Shown here: positions 1-7,694 of the stretch, in pieces
Position numbering within the stretch: the first letter of the stretch is position 1
Layout of the letters: each line of letters opens with the position of its first letter
Assembly: GCA_045546315.1 (NCBI GenBank)
Contig: JAZQCN010000048.1
Coordinates: forward strand, 1 to 17,444
DNA from: RGIG2041 sp045546315
GTDB lineage: Bacteria > Bacillota > Clostridia > UBA1381 > UMGS1253
Length of the DNA stretch: 17,444 nt
Direction of reading: 5' to 3'
Notes under the pieces: model-generated
Told to the model about the DNA's origin: nothing
The model's database searches: none
What the model saw: the letters and a program-made list of their open reading frames with translations, nothing else
Translations under genes and position numbers: made by a program

Positions 1-1449
1 CTGACGGAATACAGAAAGCATATTGAAAAGGACAGCGCGCTCGAGCGCCGCTTCCAGACCGTCATCGTCGACGAGCCGTCGGTTGCAGACAGCATTGAAA
101 TTCTCTGTGGCATCAAGGACTACTACGAGGCATACCACAAGGTATCCATTTCCAGAGAAATCATCGAATTTGCCGTGCGCAATGCAGAGCGCTATATCAC
201 AGAGCGCTTCCTGCCCGACAAGGCGATTGACTTAATCGACGAAGCCGGTGCACGCGCGAATTTAAACAATACCGCCCTTGCTGAGCTTGAGGTGCTGCGC
301 ACGGAGCTTGCCTATGTGCAAGAGGAAAAGGAATCCGCCGTGTCGACCGATTCGATTGACGATTATCAGAAGGCGGCAGAATTGAAGGCGCGCGAATTCC
401 AATTGATTGAGAAAATCAACGCGCTTTCCGCAAAGTGTGAAAGTGTTCCGATTACGGAAGAGGACATCGCCGCAGTAATTGAAGCCTGGACCAAGATTCC
501 GATGCAGCGTGTTACAGAGGCAGAAGCGCAAAAGCTTTTGAATTTGGAAAACCGCCTGCACGAACGCATTGTCGGTCAGGAAAAAGCTGTAGAGAGCATC
601 AGCCGCGCCATACGCCGCGGCAGAGCAGGGCTTTCGCGCAAGAAGCGCCCGGTTTCCTTTATCTTTGTCGGTCCGACCGGCGTTGGTAAAACAGAGCTTG
701 TAAAGGCGCTTGCCGAGGCAATGTTTGATACGGAGGAGGCGGTTATCCGCCTCGATATGAGCGAATACTCCGAGCGCCACTCCGTTGCAAAGCTCATCGG
801 TGCGCCGCCGGGATATGTCGGCTATGACGATGCCGGTCAGCTCACGGAAAAAATCCGCAGAAAGCCGTATTCGATTATTCTGTTAGACGAAATTGAAAAG
901 GCAGACCCGGAGGTATTCAATATCCTTCTGCAGATTTTAGACGATGGCAGAATCACGGACAGCCACGGCAAGACCGTATGCTTCGAAAATACAATCATCG
1001 TGATGACCTCAAACGCCGGCAGCAACTTAAAGGAAGGCGCGCTCGGCTTTATGGCAAGCGAAGACACTGCCATTGAGGGCAAGGTTATGACTGCGCTGAA
1101 AAACACCTTCCGTCCCGAGTTTTTAAACCGCATCGACGATACGGTGGTGTTCTATCCGCTTAAAAAGGATGAGCTGCTAAAGATTGTAGATTTGCAGCTC
1201 GGCGAGCTCTTAAACGAGCTTAGAACGAAGAATCTCAAGCTGCATGTGACAGACGAGGCAAAGGCTTGGCTGTGCGACATCGGCTACGATGCAAAATACG
1301 GTGCACGCCCGCTCAGACGCACAATTGCGCGCTATGTAGAGGATGCACTTGCGGCACTTTACATTCGCGGCGAGCTTGGTGACGGCGATGCCATCCATGT
1401 ATTCGTGCAAGACGGTGAACTCAAAGTAGAAAAGGAGAAATCATTATGA
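1..1449 (+). CDS. clpC: ATP-dependent Clp protease ATP-binding subunit ClpC (3' part, 5' end outside window)
   Basis: This is a Hsp100 AAA+ unfoldase that feeds substrates to the ClpP peptidase in the cytosol. The frame is open from base 1, so the gene starts upstream of the window. The visible part begins near the end of the first AAA+ module (an ERRFQTVIVDEPS segment with the arginine-finger region). A short charged middle region (about 300-440) follows, of the ClpC/UVR type rather than the long ClpB coiled coil. The second AAA+ module has Walker A GPTGVGKT at 670-693, Walker B ILLDE at 877-891, a sensor region with MTSNAGS, and the conserved C-terminal D2-small domain (YGARPLRR). An LGF tripeptide at 1042-1050 fits the ClpP-docking loop, which favours ClpC over ClpB. 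The stop overlaps the next start in an ATGA arrangement. The N-terminal domain cannot be assessed. Confidence 0.95.
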   Translation: MTEYRKHIEKDSALERRFQTVIVDEPSVADSIEILCGIKDYYEAYHKVSISREIIEFAVRNAERYITERFLPDKAIDLIDEAGARANLNNTALAELEVLRTELAYVQEEKESAVSTDSIDDYQKAAELKAREFQLIEKINALSAKCESVPITEEDIAAVIEAWTKIPMQRVTEAEAQKLLNLENRLHERIVGQEKAVESISRAIRRGRAGLSRKKRPVSFIFVGPTGVGKTELVKALAEAMFDTEEAVIRLDMSEYSERHSVAKLIGAPPGYVGYDDAGQLTEKIRRKPYSIILLDEIEKADPEVFNILLQILDDGRITDSHGKTVCFENTIIVMTSNAGSNLKEGALGFMASEDTAIEGKVMTALKNTFRPEFLNRIDDTVVFYPLKKDELLKIVDLQLGELLNELRTKNLKLHVTDEAKAWLCDIGYDAKYGARPLRRTIARYVEDALAALYIRGELGDGDAIHVFVQDGELKVEKEKSL

Positions 1450-2066
1450 AGGTATTACTCGTAAACGGCAGCCCGCACGAAAAGGGCTGTACATATACTG
1501 CATTATCCGAAGCGGCAGCTGTATTGGAAAAAAGCGGTATTGAAACCGAATTTTTGCATGTCGGCACAAAGCCGATTGGTGGCTGCCTCGGCTGCGGCGC
1601 TTGTAAAAAGCTCGGCAAATGCGTACAGGAGGATACTGTAAATGTATTCTTAGAAAAGGCAAAACAAGCTGACGCCTTTTTGTTCGGCTCCCCTGTGCAC
1701 TTTGCAGCGGCAAGCGGCGCAATCACATCATTTATGGACCGCGCCTTCTACGCAGGTGCTGCCATTGTGCAAAACAAGCCGGCAGCAGCGATTGCAAGCT
1801 GTCGCCGCGGCGGTGCAAGCGCAACCTTTGACCAGTTAAACAAATACTTTGCCATCCGCAATATGCCGATTGTAACCTCCCAGTACTGGAATATGGTACA
1901 CGGCAACACACCGGACGAGGTAAAGCAGGACGCTGAAGGTATGCAGACGATGCGCACCCTCGCAAGCAATATGGCATGGCTTTTAAAATGTATCGAGGCA
2001 GGCAAAAAAGCAGGTATCGAGCTGCCGGAGCGCGAAGCACCGCAGAAAACAAGTTTTATAAGATAA
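1446..2066 (+). CDS. Flavodoxin-fold NAD(P)H-dependent oxidoreductase with Fe-S-type cysteine motif
   Basis: A 206-aa flavodoxin-fold protein of the NADPH-dependent FMN reductase / iron-sulfur flavoprotein group, presumably cytosolic and FMN-binding. The N-terminus has the family's phosphate-binding strand-loop (VLLVNGSPHEKGCT, residues 4-16) and a later FGSPVHF segment typical of the flavin site. Cysteines 47, 50, 53 and 59 form CX2CX2CX5C, close to the compact 4Fe-4S motif of archaeal/clostridial iron-sulfur flavoproteins. Many relatives with this spacing are simply annotated as flavodoxin family, so cluster binding is an inference. The start overlaps the clpC stop (ATGA) and AAAGGAG lies 8 bases upstream, so it should be translationally coupled to clpC. 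A hairpin terminator follows. The substrate and electron partner are unknown. Confidence 0.85.
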   Translation: MKVLLVNGSPHEKGCTYTALSEAAAVLEKSGIETEFLHVGTKPIGGCLGCGACKKLGKCVQEDTVNVFLEKAKQADAFLFGSPVHFAAASGAITSFMDRAFYAGAAIVQNKPAAAIASCRRGGASATFDQLNKYFAIRNMPIVTSQYWNMVHGNTPDEVKQDAEGMQTMRTLASNMAWLLKCIEAGKKAGIELPEREAPQKTSFIR

Positions 2067-2082
2067 AAAGGATACAAAAATA

Positions 2083-2101
2083 CCGTTCCGGCTCGGAACG
2101 G
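2083..2101. terminator. Bidirectional intrinsic terminator between the flavoprotein gene and the converging U32-like gene
   Basis: CCGTTCCG and CGGAACGG form a perfect 8-bp stem around a GCT loop. On the plus strand GATTTTCTTTT follows; on the minus strand TATTTTTG follows. Both converging genes end within 20 bases, so it can serve both directions. Confidence 0.85.
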
Positions 2102-2110
2102 GATTTTCTT

Positions 2111-3133
2111 TTAATACTCTGTTATAATATCCTTTATAATCTTTTCACAATAGCCGCAGCTTGCACAGTTGTGGTTGCAGCTTGTCATATGCACCGCATA
2201 GTCATCCGGGATTTTGGTATTATCCAGCAATATCCCCTGAAACAGCGTAGAATAAGCCGGCTCCGTTAAATCCATCAGATTGCCGTAGTACTTGCCGTTC
2301 ACATACGCGCTGACCACCATACGCATTCTCTGATGCAATCTTGTTGCCAGCTTCATTTCGTCAAAGTACGGCTCGTAAAGCTTTACCTCCTCAGGGCGAA
2401 TCCAGCTTGCGCCAAGAACTTTGGTCAAGGCTTTCTTCTGCTCCGAGCCATCTAAATACCGCCAACAGGGCGCCGAATAGCCGGAGGCAACATTCTCCTT
2501 TTGCATAATACCGGCTTCGTGTGCAACCAGATTATCGTGAAAGGTCTGAAATGCGCAATACGCAAGGCAACCGCTGTTTGCAAGAATACAAAGCTTTTTA
2601 TCGGCTGCGTCGGCATAGCTTTTCAGCTTTTCAATTTCTGTTAAATTTCTGTTGAGCTCCTTTTGAATGTAAAACCCGTCAAAGTCCGCAGAAAGCTGCT
2701 CCATCGCCGCAATCGTACCGATGCGCATATTCACCGATGCATATACCCCGATGTCTGTCTTAAACTCCTTTTTAATCCACTGTGCCAAAAGCGGCGAGGT
2801 CGTGGTAATGCGGTCAATGGAAAGCTTGTGTTTCAGGTCGTATACTTCTTTTAATACACCGTCAACAAAGGCCTGAGACAGCGCATTTTCCCCATAGCAA
2901 TTCGCGTTATACAAAAGTGTTAAGGAAATGCCCATATCTTTGATTGCACGAAGCTCTTCCGTCTGCAAGTCCTTTACATACGCTTCATCTGCCGCGCTGC
3001 TTAGCGGCGCGCGGCCACTCGGGTTGTTGCCATAAGAAAAATATACATTTGATATGGATTCTTTAAAATCCGCACAAATCGAATACACACTATCCACTTC
3101 ATCCGGAAGCTTATAACCAATGGAAAATTTCAT
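2111..3133 (-). CDS. Peptidase U32-like protein with two cysteine clusters
   Basis: A 340-aa protein that reads as a U32-type TIM-barrel relative (UbiU/UbiV/TrhP superfamily), inferred from the fold-like order of segments rather than a sure match. The central block ANSGCLAYCAFQTFH (C189, C193) followed by C223 resembles the Fe-S-binding cysteines of U32 proteins, with C79 a possible fourth ligand. The C-terminus adds a second cluster, CNHNCASCGYC (C319, C323, C326, C329; CX3CX2CX2C), which could bind another 4Fe-4S cluster or zinc. The start has GGTGATG just upstream, and the gene ends 10 bases before a shared terminator. It is the last gene of a minus-strand run with the YgjV-like and PIG-L genes, 32 bases apart. 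No signal peptide is seen, so it is probably cytosolic. Actual proteolysis is doubtful, since characterised U32 homologues act in hydroxylation or tRNA modification. Confidence 0.55.
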   Translation of the reverse strand: MKFSIGYKLPDEVDSVYSICADFKESISNVYFSYGNNPSGRAPLSSAADEAYVKDLQTEELRAIKDMGISLTLLYNANCYGENALSQAFVDGVLKEVYDLKHKLSIDRITTTSPLLAQWIKKEFKTDIGVYASVNMRIGTIAAMEQLSADFDGFYIQKELNRNLTEIEKLKSYADAADKKLCILANSGCLAYCAFQTFHDNLVAHEAGIMQKENVASGYSAPCWRYLDGSEQKKALTKVLGASWIRPEEVKLYEPYFDEMKLATRLHQRMRMVVSAYVNGKYYGNLMDLTEPAYSTLFQGILLDNTKIPDDYAVHMTSCNHNCASCGYCEKIIKDIITEY

Positions 3134-3165
3134 ACCATCACCTTATTATACTTATCAGACTGTCA

Positions 3166-3681
3166 CTACTGTTTTTTTCTATCCTGCACAAGCATGCCCA
3201 CCAGCGTAAACACAAGCATAATTACATGCGGAATCAGACCAGCATAGGATTCAGACACAATATCGTATGTAATCCACAATATCATATTGGCAAATGTCCA
3301 GACACGGAAAATTGCACCGTCATTTTGTATAACGCTTAAAATAAAGGTCATGCAGGCTGCAATCGCCAATAAGCACAACCATGTAAAGCCGCCTGCCAGA
3401 TTCAAGCCGACAAAGGCAAGTGCATAAATCAAAACAAGCCACTTCGGTATCGGCTTATTTTTGCTTTGCAGCGCGAAATTCACAATTGTAATCACTGCGC
3501 CGACATAGCAGGAAATCGCGCCGTTGATACCGCTGCCGCCGGCAAGATAGCCTGTAGCAACCAAAAAATTACCTAAGGATGTAAAAAACAAAATCAGTTT
3601 AATCTTTTTGCCCGGACATAGGAGTCCTGCAATCATAGCAATTGTACCGAGCACATTTAAAACATAGGATAGAATCAGCAT
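3166..3681 (-). CDS. YgjV-like inner-membrane protein
   Basis: A 171-aa very hydrophobic protein with about five to six membrane segments and short polar loops (PGKKIK, QSKNKPIPK), ending in a positively charged RKKQ tail. The pattern of small-residue helices and the segment GAISCYVGAVITIVNF resemble the YgjV family of bacterial membrane proteins, whose function is unknown to me. AGGGAAG lies upstream of the ATG. The start is 13 bases after the PIG-L stop, so co-transcription with it is likely. A transport or conjugate-handling role beside the deacetylase would be speculation. Confidence 0.65.
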   Translation of the reverse strand: MLILSYVLNVLGTIAMIAGLLCPGKKIKLILFFTSLGNFLVATGYLAGGSGINGAISCYVGAVITIVNFALQSKNKPIPKWLVLIYALAFVGLNLAGGFTWLCLLAIAACMTFILSVIQNDGAIFRVWTFANMILWITYDIVSESYAGLIPHVIMLVFTLVGMLVQDRKKQ

Positions 3682-3694
3682 AATCTTCCCTCAA

Positions 3695-4543
3695 TTAAAA
3701 GTTAAAAAACTTTTTCATATTTTCTTCATTAAGTGGTGCGCCGTATTCGCAGTACATAAATGCTTCCGCGTAACGAATCTTGCTACCGCGCTCTTCACCG
3801 TATTTGGCAATCAGCTCTTTTCTGAAACGCGCAGCTACCTTTGCAAAGCGCACTGCATAGCCATGTGTTAATGCACTTACCTCTTCGTCGCTGTACCAGC
3901 GGCTTGTATCCATACCTTTAAGCCACTCGTAGCGCTCTGCCGGGTCCTCCGGCGGGTTTTGATCCTTCGTATACGCAAGCCACTCGTAGACCTGCGATAC
4001 ATTGAGGTCAGCAATCTTCAGCTTTGTTTCCAGCTCATCATCAATATCAATTACGACATCAGCTTCAAATGGCGGATACTTAAAACTGTCTACATTATAC
4101 ATAATCAGCGGCGCCTTTTTCATTGCCGGTACTTCCGGGCAAAAATGCGGCACGATTAAGAGGTACGCCGCATCGAGTACAAGCTGACCTGCCGCACGGT
4201 GGTCTGCGTGATAGTCGTTCGGACGGTGCGTAATAATCATATCCGGGTTATATTCGCGGATGTAGCGTGTCAGGCGCTTACGCGTTTCTAAATTCACCTC
4301 AAGCTCGCAGTCCTCCTGGTCGTACCAAACATCGTAGGTAATGCCCAAAAGCTCTGCAACCGCAGCAGATTCCTTTGCGCGGCGCGCCGTTGTTTCCTCC
4401 GGCGTCATAATGTGATGTCCGCCACTACCGTTACACATACTCAAAAAGCGAACATCGTGCCCCTGCTGCACATACTTGTGTGCAAGTCCGCCGCAACGAA
4501 ATTCGTTATCGTCCTGGTGTGCACCAATCATCAAAATTTTCAT
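3695..4543 (-). CDS. PIG-L/LmbE family deacetylase
   Basis: A 282-aa zinc-dependent deacetylase of the PIG-L / LmbE family, whose members remove acyl groups from N-acetylglucosamine conjugates, pseudo-disaccharide thiols and similar molecules. The N-terminal AHQDDNE (H9, D11, D12) is the family AHPDDE signature with a Pro-to-Gln change. Residues HRPNDYHADH (106-115) supply the second metal motif HxDH with H115. No signal peptide is present, so it acts in the cytosol. GGAGGAG is well placed before the ATG. It is the first gene of the minus-strand run and is divergent from an AraC-type regulator, which may control it. The C-terminal half (YEWLAYTKDQNPPEDP to the end) resembles longer PIG-L enzymes found beside carbohydrate genes. 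The substrate is not deducible. Confidence 0.88.
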   Translation of the reverse strand: MKILMIGAHQDDNEFRCGGLAHKYVQQGHDVRFLSMCNGSGGHHIMTPEETTARRAKESAAVAELLGITYDVWYDQEDCELEVNLETRKRLTRYIREYNPDMIITHRPNDYHADHRAAGQLVLDAAYLLIVPHFCPEVPAMKKAPLIMYNVDSFKYPPFEADVVIDIDDELETKLKIADLNVSQVYEWLAYTKDQNPPEDPAERYEWLKGMDTSRWYSDEEVSALTHGYAVRFAKVAARFRKELIAKYGEERGSKIRYAEAFMYCEYGAPLNEENMKKFFNF

Positions 4544-4590
4544 ATTCCTTCTCCTCCATTTTTCGGCATCTTTCGCATTCGCACATGCCG

Positions 4591-4619
4591 TTGACTTTTA
4601 AACAGCTATAGTATAAAAT
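4591..4619 (+). promoter_or_regulatory. Predicted sigma-A promoter of the AraC-type regulator gene
   Basis: TTGACT (4591-4596) and TAAAAT (4614-4619) are separated by 17 bases. The overlapping TATAAA at 4612-4617 is an alternative -10. A perfect palindrome ACAAATTTGT at 4626-4635 lies near the expected start of transcription and could be an operator. GGAGG precedes the ATG at 4684. Confidence 0.6.
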
Positions 4620-4683
4620 AAATATACAAATTTGTCTTTAGCAAGTTGAACGATAAATTTAACATTTTGTCCGGAGGTTTAAT

Positions 4684-5562
4684 ATGCCCAATCCCCTGAA
4701 GCATCCTATTCAATATATCAAAAACGAAATCAGAATTCAAGGGTTTTACTCAATTTATTACTTTGAGCACGGAAAAAATTTCTTTCACGAGCCGGAAAAG
4801 CACAACACCTGGGAAATGGTATACGCTGATCGCGGTCAGCTTATCGCAATCACCGACGGCATCGGCTGTGCGCTAGAAGAAGGCCAGGCAATTTTCCACG
4901 AGCCGAATGAGGTACACGCCCACATCTCCAACGGCGAGTTCTCCAACAACATGCTGGTTATTTCCTTTATATCGGACTCCCCTGCCATGAGCTATTTTAA
5001 AAAGAAGACCTTTACATTAGACAAAGCATTAAAAACACTGCTCAATTTATTTATGCAAGAGGCTAAAAACGAGCTTGGTGCAATTCAAGGCGATTATATA
5101 AATCGAAAGCCCCTGACATTTCACTATTCCGCCTTTGGCGCAACACAGCTGATGGCAAGCTATTTTGAGGAATTTTTAATCAAGCTAACACGCCTCGGCG
5201 GTGAAAAAATCCACGCAGACTCCAAGTCGCGCATGATTGCAAAGAATACAACCGCCGAGCTGATTGAAGACTACTTAAAGAAAAACATATACAGTACGCT
5301 GCATCTGCCTATGCTCTGTGCGCACTTTCACATCAGCAAATCGCAGCTGAGCCAGCTTTTCAAGGAATGCACGGGAAAAAGCATAATGCAGTATTTCTCG
5401 GATTTAAAGATGCGTGAGGCAAAAAAGCTTTTGCGCGAAACGAATCACTCCGTCGGCGAAATTGCGGAAAAGCTCGGCTATACGAGCATCCACAGCTTCT
5501 CACGCGCCTTTAAAAACGCGACAGGTTTTTCACCGCGCGCCTACAAAGACAGCATCCTTTAA
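4684..5562 (+). CDS. AraC-family transcriptional regulator with N-terminal cupin domain
   Basis: A 292-aa regulator. The N-terminal part (about 25-95) looks like a cupin ligand-binding domain, with WEMVYADRGQ and IFHEPNEVHAH typical of carbohydrate-responsive members. The C-terminal 100 residues hold the double helix-turn-helix of AraC/XylS proteins: LPMLCAHFHISKSQLSQLFK (about 208-227) and VGEIAEKLGYTSIHSFSRAF (257-276), ending in the classic GFSPRAY. A good ribosome-binding site (CGGAGG) precedes the ATG. It is divergently transcribed from the PIG-L / YgjV / U32-like genes, so local activation of that run is the simplest reading. It ends in a strong terminator shared with the converging DeoR gene. 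The inducer is unknown, though a sugar or sugar conjugate is plausible. Confidence 0.92.
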   Translation: MPNPLKHPIQYIKNEIRIQGFYSIYYFEHGKNFFHEPEKHNTWEMVYADRGQLIAITDGIGCALEEGQAIFHEPNEVHAHISNGEFSNNMLVISFISDSPAMSYFKKKTFTLDKALKTLLNLFMQEAKNELGAIQGDYINRKPLTFHYSAFGATQLMASYFEEFLIKLTRLGGEKIHADSKSRMIAKNTTAELIEDYLKKNIYSTLHLPMLCAHFHISKSQLSQLFKECTGKSIMQYFSDLKMREAKKLLRETNHSVGEIAEKLGYTSIHSFSRAFKNATGFSPRAYKDSIL

Positions 5563-5568
5563 GCATAT

Positions 5569-5597
5569 AAAAAGCACATCCGTCGGATGTGCTTTTT
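5569..5597. terminator. Bidirectional intrinsic terminator between araC-type and deoR-type genes
   Basis: AAAAAGCACATCC (5569-5581) pairs perfectly with GGATGTGCTTTTT (5585-5597) around a GTC loop, with A and T runs on both sides. The deoR-type stop codon lies 2 bases further, so both convergent transcripts can use it. Confidence 0.92.
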
Positions 5598-5598
5598 C

Positions 5599-6369
5599 TC
5601 ATTCTTGTACGGTAATGATTTTCCGTATTTTCTTTTTTAAAAGCGCCAGCTCTTCTTTATCTGCCGCACAGCTTTCCGTAATCAGATAATCTGCCCTTGC
5701 AGCCTCGGCGATGTTTACAAACGCCGTTCTTCCGATTTTCGAAGCATCGGCTACGACAATTTTCTTTTTCGACTGCGAAAGCATCTGTCTTGCAAGCTCC
5801 GCTTCGCGGTCATAGTAAGTCGTAAGTCCCGCCTGCGCCGTAATGCCGTCAACCGACAAAAACAGCTTGTCTGCGTGATAGTGCTTTAACTGGCTGATAG
5901 CATCGTCGCCGTAAACGAACTGATACTTCGCGTTGATAAAGCCGCCGAGCAGCACGACATTAAAGTTCGGGTTGCCGCCCGCCTCAAGCGCAATCGTAAT
6001 CGAATTGGTTACAATATTGATTTTCAGCTGCGGTGAAAGCGCACGGAACACCGAAAGCGTCGTTGTACCGGAGTTCATCATAATCGTATCGTGCGGCTGT
6101 ACCATTGCCGCTGCAGCGCCGGAAATCAGCTGTTTTGCCTTTTGGTTTGTGCCGAGTCGCTGCTTTAAGTCCATATCACAATAGGACTTATACGAATTGA
6201 TTGCGCCGCCGTGCGTACGAAACAAAAGGCCCTGCTCCTCCAAATCCGCAAGGTCTGAGCGCACGGTAATGCTCGAAATACCAAACAACTGACTCAGCTC
6301 GCTGACCTTAACCTGCCCCTCACGGCTTAAAATTTCCAATATTTTTTCTTTTCTTTCCCGAATATCCAT
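5599..6369 (-). CDS. DeoR/GlpR-family transcriptional repressor
   Basis: A 256-aa DeoR-family regulator, usually a repressor released by a phosphorylated sugar. The N-terminus carries the winged helix-turn-helix (VKVSELSQLFGISSITVRSDL, about 20-40) followed by LEEQGLLFRTHGGA (43-56), the family hallmark. The C-terminal sugar-phosphate sensor domain shows NSGTTT (99-104) and VDGITAQAGLTTYYDREAE, corresponding to the DeoRC ligand pocket. It is the last gene of the TIM-like / SIS / YjbQ run, 74 bases after yjbQ, with an 11-bp inverted repeat in the gap. It likely governs this operon, responding to a phosphorylated intermediate. A GGTGGAG site lies close to the start, only 3 bases from the ATG. 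Confidence 0.93.
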   Translation of the reverse strand: MDIRERKEKILEILSREGQVKVSELSQLFGISSITVRSDLADLEEQGLLFRTHGGAINSYKSYCDMDLKQRLGTNQKAKQLISGAAAAMVQPHDTIMMNSGTTTLSVFRALSPQLKINIVTNSITIALEAGGNPNFNVVLLGGFINAKYQFVYGDDAISQLKHYHADKLFLSVDGITAQAGLTTYYDREAELARQMLSQSKKKIVVADASKIGRTAFVNIAEAARADYLITESCAADKEELALLKKKIRKIITVQE

Positions 6370-6393
6370 GCTCCACCGCCTTTCCTATATGAA

Positions 6394-6428
6394 ATTCGGG
6401 ACAAAAATCAAAAATCCTTGTCCCGAAT
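6394..6428. repeat. 11-bp perfect inverted repeat between yjbQ-like and deoR-like genes
   Basis: ATTCGGGACAA (6394-6404) and TTGTCCCGAAT (6418-6428) are exact inverted copies separated by 13 bases. In the minus-strand transcript this folds into a stem-loop followed by TTTCAT, which is too poor in U for a good terminator. It may be an operator for DeoR, an mRNA stabiliser or a partial attenuator that sets regulator dosage. Confidence 0.8.
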
Positions 6429-6443
6429 ACATAATCGTTTAAA

Positions 6444-7064
6444 TTATCGCTGCTGCTGGAGTGTGTAGTGAACATCGTAAGCCTTTTCTTCTTCTGTGTA
6501 CTTACGCTTGGTGTCGATAACTTCACCGTTGTTCCACTTTCTGTCCTCTACATCCTCGCCGATACCCATAACAGTTACATTTACCTGTCTGCGACGCGCG
6601 CGAACATGATCCCAGTCTACGAAGTAAACATGTGCGAATTCACCGCCGTCGAGCTCGCCGTCTTTAATGGTCATCGTTTCGCTTCTGCCGAAGAATACGC
6701 TGCGCAGATGACCGTCTGTATTCATGCTTGTGTAGTCGCCCGGCTCATTTACATATCTGCCGAACTGTGCGTGAATCGGGCCCGGATGACGGTAGTCACC
6801 TTCATCGGTAAAGTCCGGAATCATCTTACGCATAATGTCTAAAAGGTCGTGCTGGAGGTACTCTAAATCGAAAGAATCGATATCGTGGGAGCACTCCTGT
6901 ACCATAACGGAACAGGTTGTGTGGTGAGATGCAATTGTTACGGTACCATTCTTAACACCGGATGCCTTAACGATTTCGATAATCTCTTTAGAGATATCGT
7001 GGAAGGTCGGGATCCAACCTCTGGACTGCAACTCTAATTCCTTTTGAAAAAACTTAAATTCCAT
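6444..7064 (-). CDS. YjbQ family protein (UPF0047), long form
   Basis: A 206-aa member of the YjbQ/UPF0047 family, recognised from ASHHTTCSVMVQE (45-57), the HDLLDIMRKMIPD segment (72-84), DYRHPG (90-95), TDGHLRS (117-122) and the FVDWDHVRARRRQVNVTVMG strand near 148-167. H47/H48, E57, H93 and H119 match the conserved polar residues of the family. Typical members are about 130-140 aa. This one has extra residues around 100-115 and a charged C-terminal extension from about 168. Family members are often called secondary thiamine-phosphate synthases because of a weak activity of E. coli YjbQ; the true role is unsettled. AGGAGG precedes the ATG. The gene lies 21 bases after the SIS gene, so a role in the same sugar-phosphate pathway is inferred. 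Confidence 0.82.
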   Translation of the reverse strand: MEFKFFQKELELQSRGWIPTFHDISKEIIEIVKASGVKNGTVTIASHHTTCSVMVQECSHDIDSFDLEYLQHDLLDIMRKMIPDFTDEGDYRHPGPIHAQFGRYVNEPGDYTSMNTDGHLRSVFFGRSETMTIKDGELDGGEFAHVYFVDWDHVRARRRQVNVTVMGIGEDVEDRKWNNGEVIDTKRKYTEEEKAYDVHYTLQQQR

Positions 7065-7085
7065 TTTCTTTTCCTCCTAAAATAA

Positions 7086-7682
7086 TTATTTTTTATTCAA
7101 TCTCTCGCCCACTGCACCGCCCGGGTGAATGAGCGCAAATTGCTCGTTAACATAGCCCGTCTCTTCAATGAGGGCCGTTTGAAGTGCGTGAAACAGCACG
7201 CAAAGCACGGTAGAAGATGTTGTACCCTGCGCATTATACTTGTCCGTTTCACGGTTGACATACATTTGAATTGCTGCATCAGCTTCCTTTGCAAGAACGG
7301 ACTCCATATCCTCTGTGATAGAAATCACCTTGACGCCCTTCACCTTGCAAATTTCCAGCATCGGTAAAAGCTCTTTTGTTTTACCGCCGCGGGATGCAAA
7401 CAGCATTACATCGCCCTTCTGCAAAAAGCCCATACCGCCGTGCACCGCTTCTGCCGGGGAAATAAACTTCGCCGGCTGCTCAATACAGCACATCAGGTGC
7501 GCAAAGTGCTGGCACATAATGCCGCTGTGACCGCAGCCTGCCGCGCCGATGCGCTCGGCATTTTTCAAAAGCTCCACTGCCTTGGAAAACTCAGCTTCAT
7601 CAAAGTATGTAGCCAAGGTTTTGATGCATTCACTTTCTGTTTCATAGGCTAGCTTTGCCATTTTAATTGCTTCACTGTTCAT
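7086..7682 (-). CDS. SIS-domain sugar-phosphate isomerase (KdsD/GutQ-like, no CBS domains)
   Basis: A 198-aa single SIS domain of the type that interconverts phosphorylated aldoses and ketoses or binds sugar phosphates. AAGCGHSG (47-54) forms the first phosphate-binding loop. FASRGGKTKELLPML (95-109) is the second. SPAEAVHGGMGFLQKGDVML aligns with the PxEAxHGDxG stretch of arabinose-5-phosphate isomerases, with Gly replacing Asp. HPGGAVGERL (186-195) is the C-terminal signature of KdsD/GutQ. It lacks the CBS pair found in many KdsD proteins, so it resembles the short isomerases of catabolic clusters. AAGGAG for this gene overlaps the stop of the upstream TIM-like gene (12-base gap), indicating coupling. 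The substrate is unknown, with a pentose or hexose phosphate most likely. Confidence 0.85.
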   Translation of the reverse strand: MNSEAIKMAKLAYETESECIKTLATYFDEAEFSKAVELLKNAERIGAAGCGHSGIMCQHFAHLMCCIEQPAKFISPAEAVHGGMGFLQKGDVMLFASRGGKTKELLPMLEICKVKGVKVISITEDMESVLAKEADAAIQMYVNRETDKYNAQGTTSSTVLCVLFHALQTALIEETGYVNEQFALIHPGGAVGERLNKK

Positions 7683-7694
7683 ATTGTTCTCTCC

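Noticed and set aside
262..780. Minus-strand open frame inside clpC
   Set aside because: Shadow of a strongly conserved gene on the other strand, with no family-like sequence.
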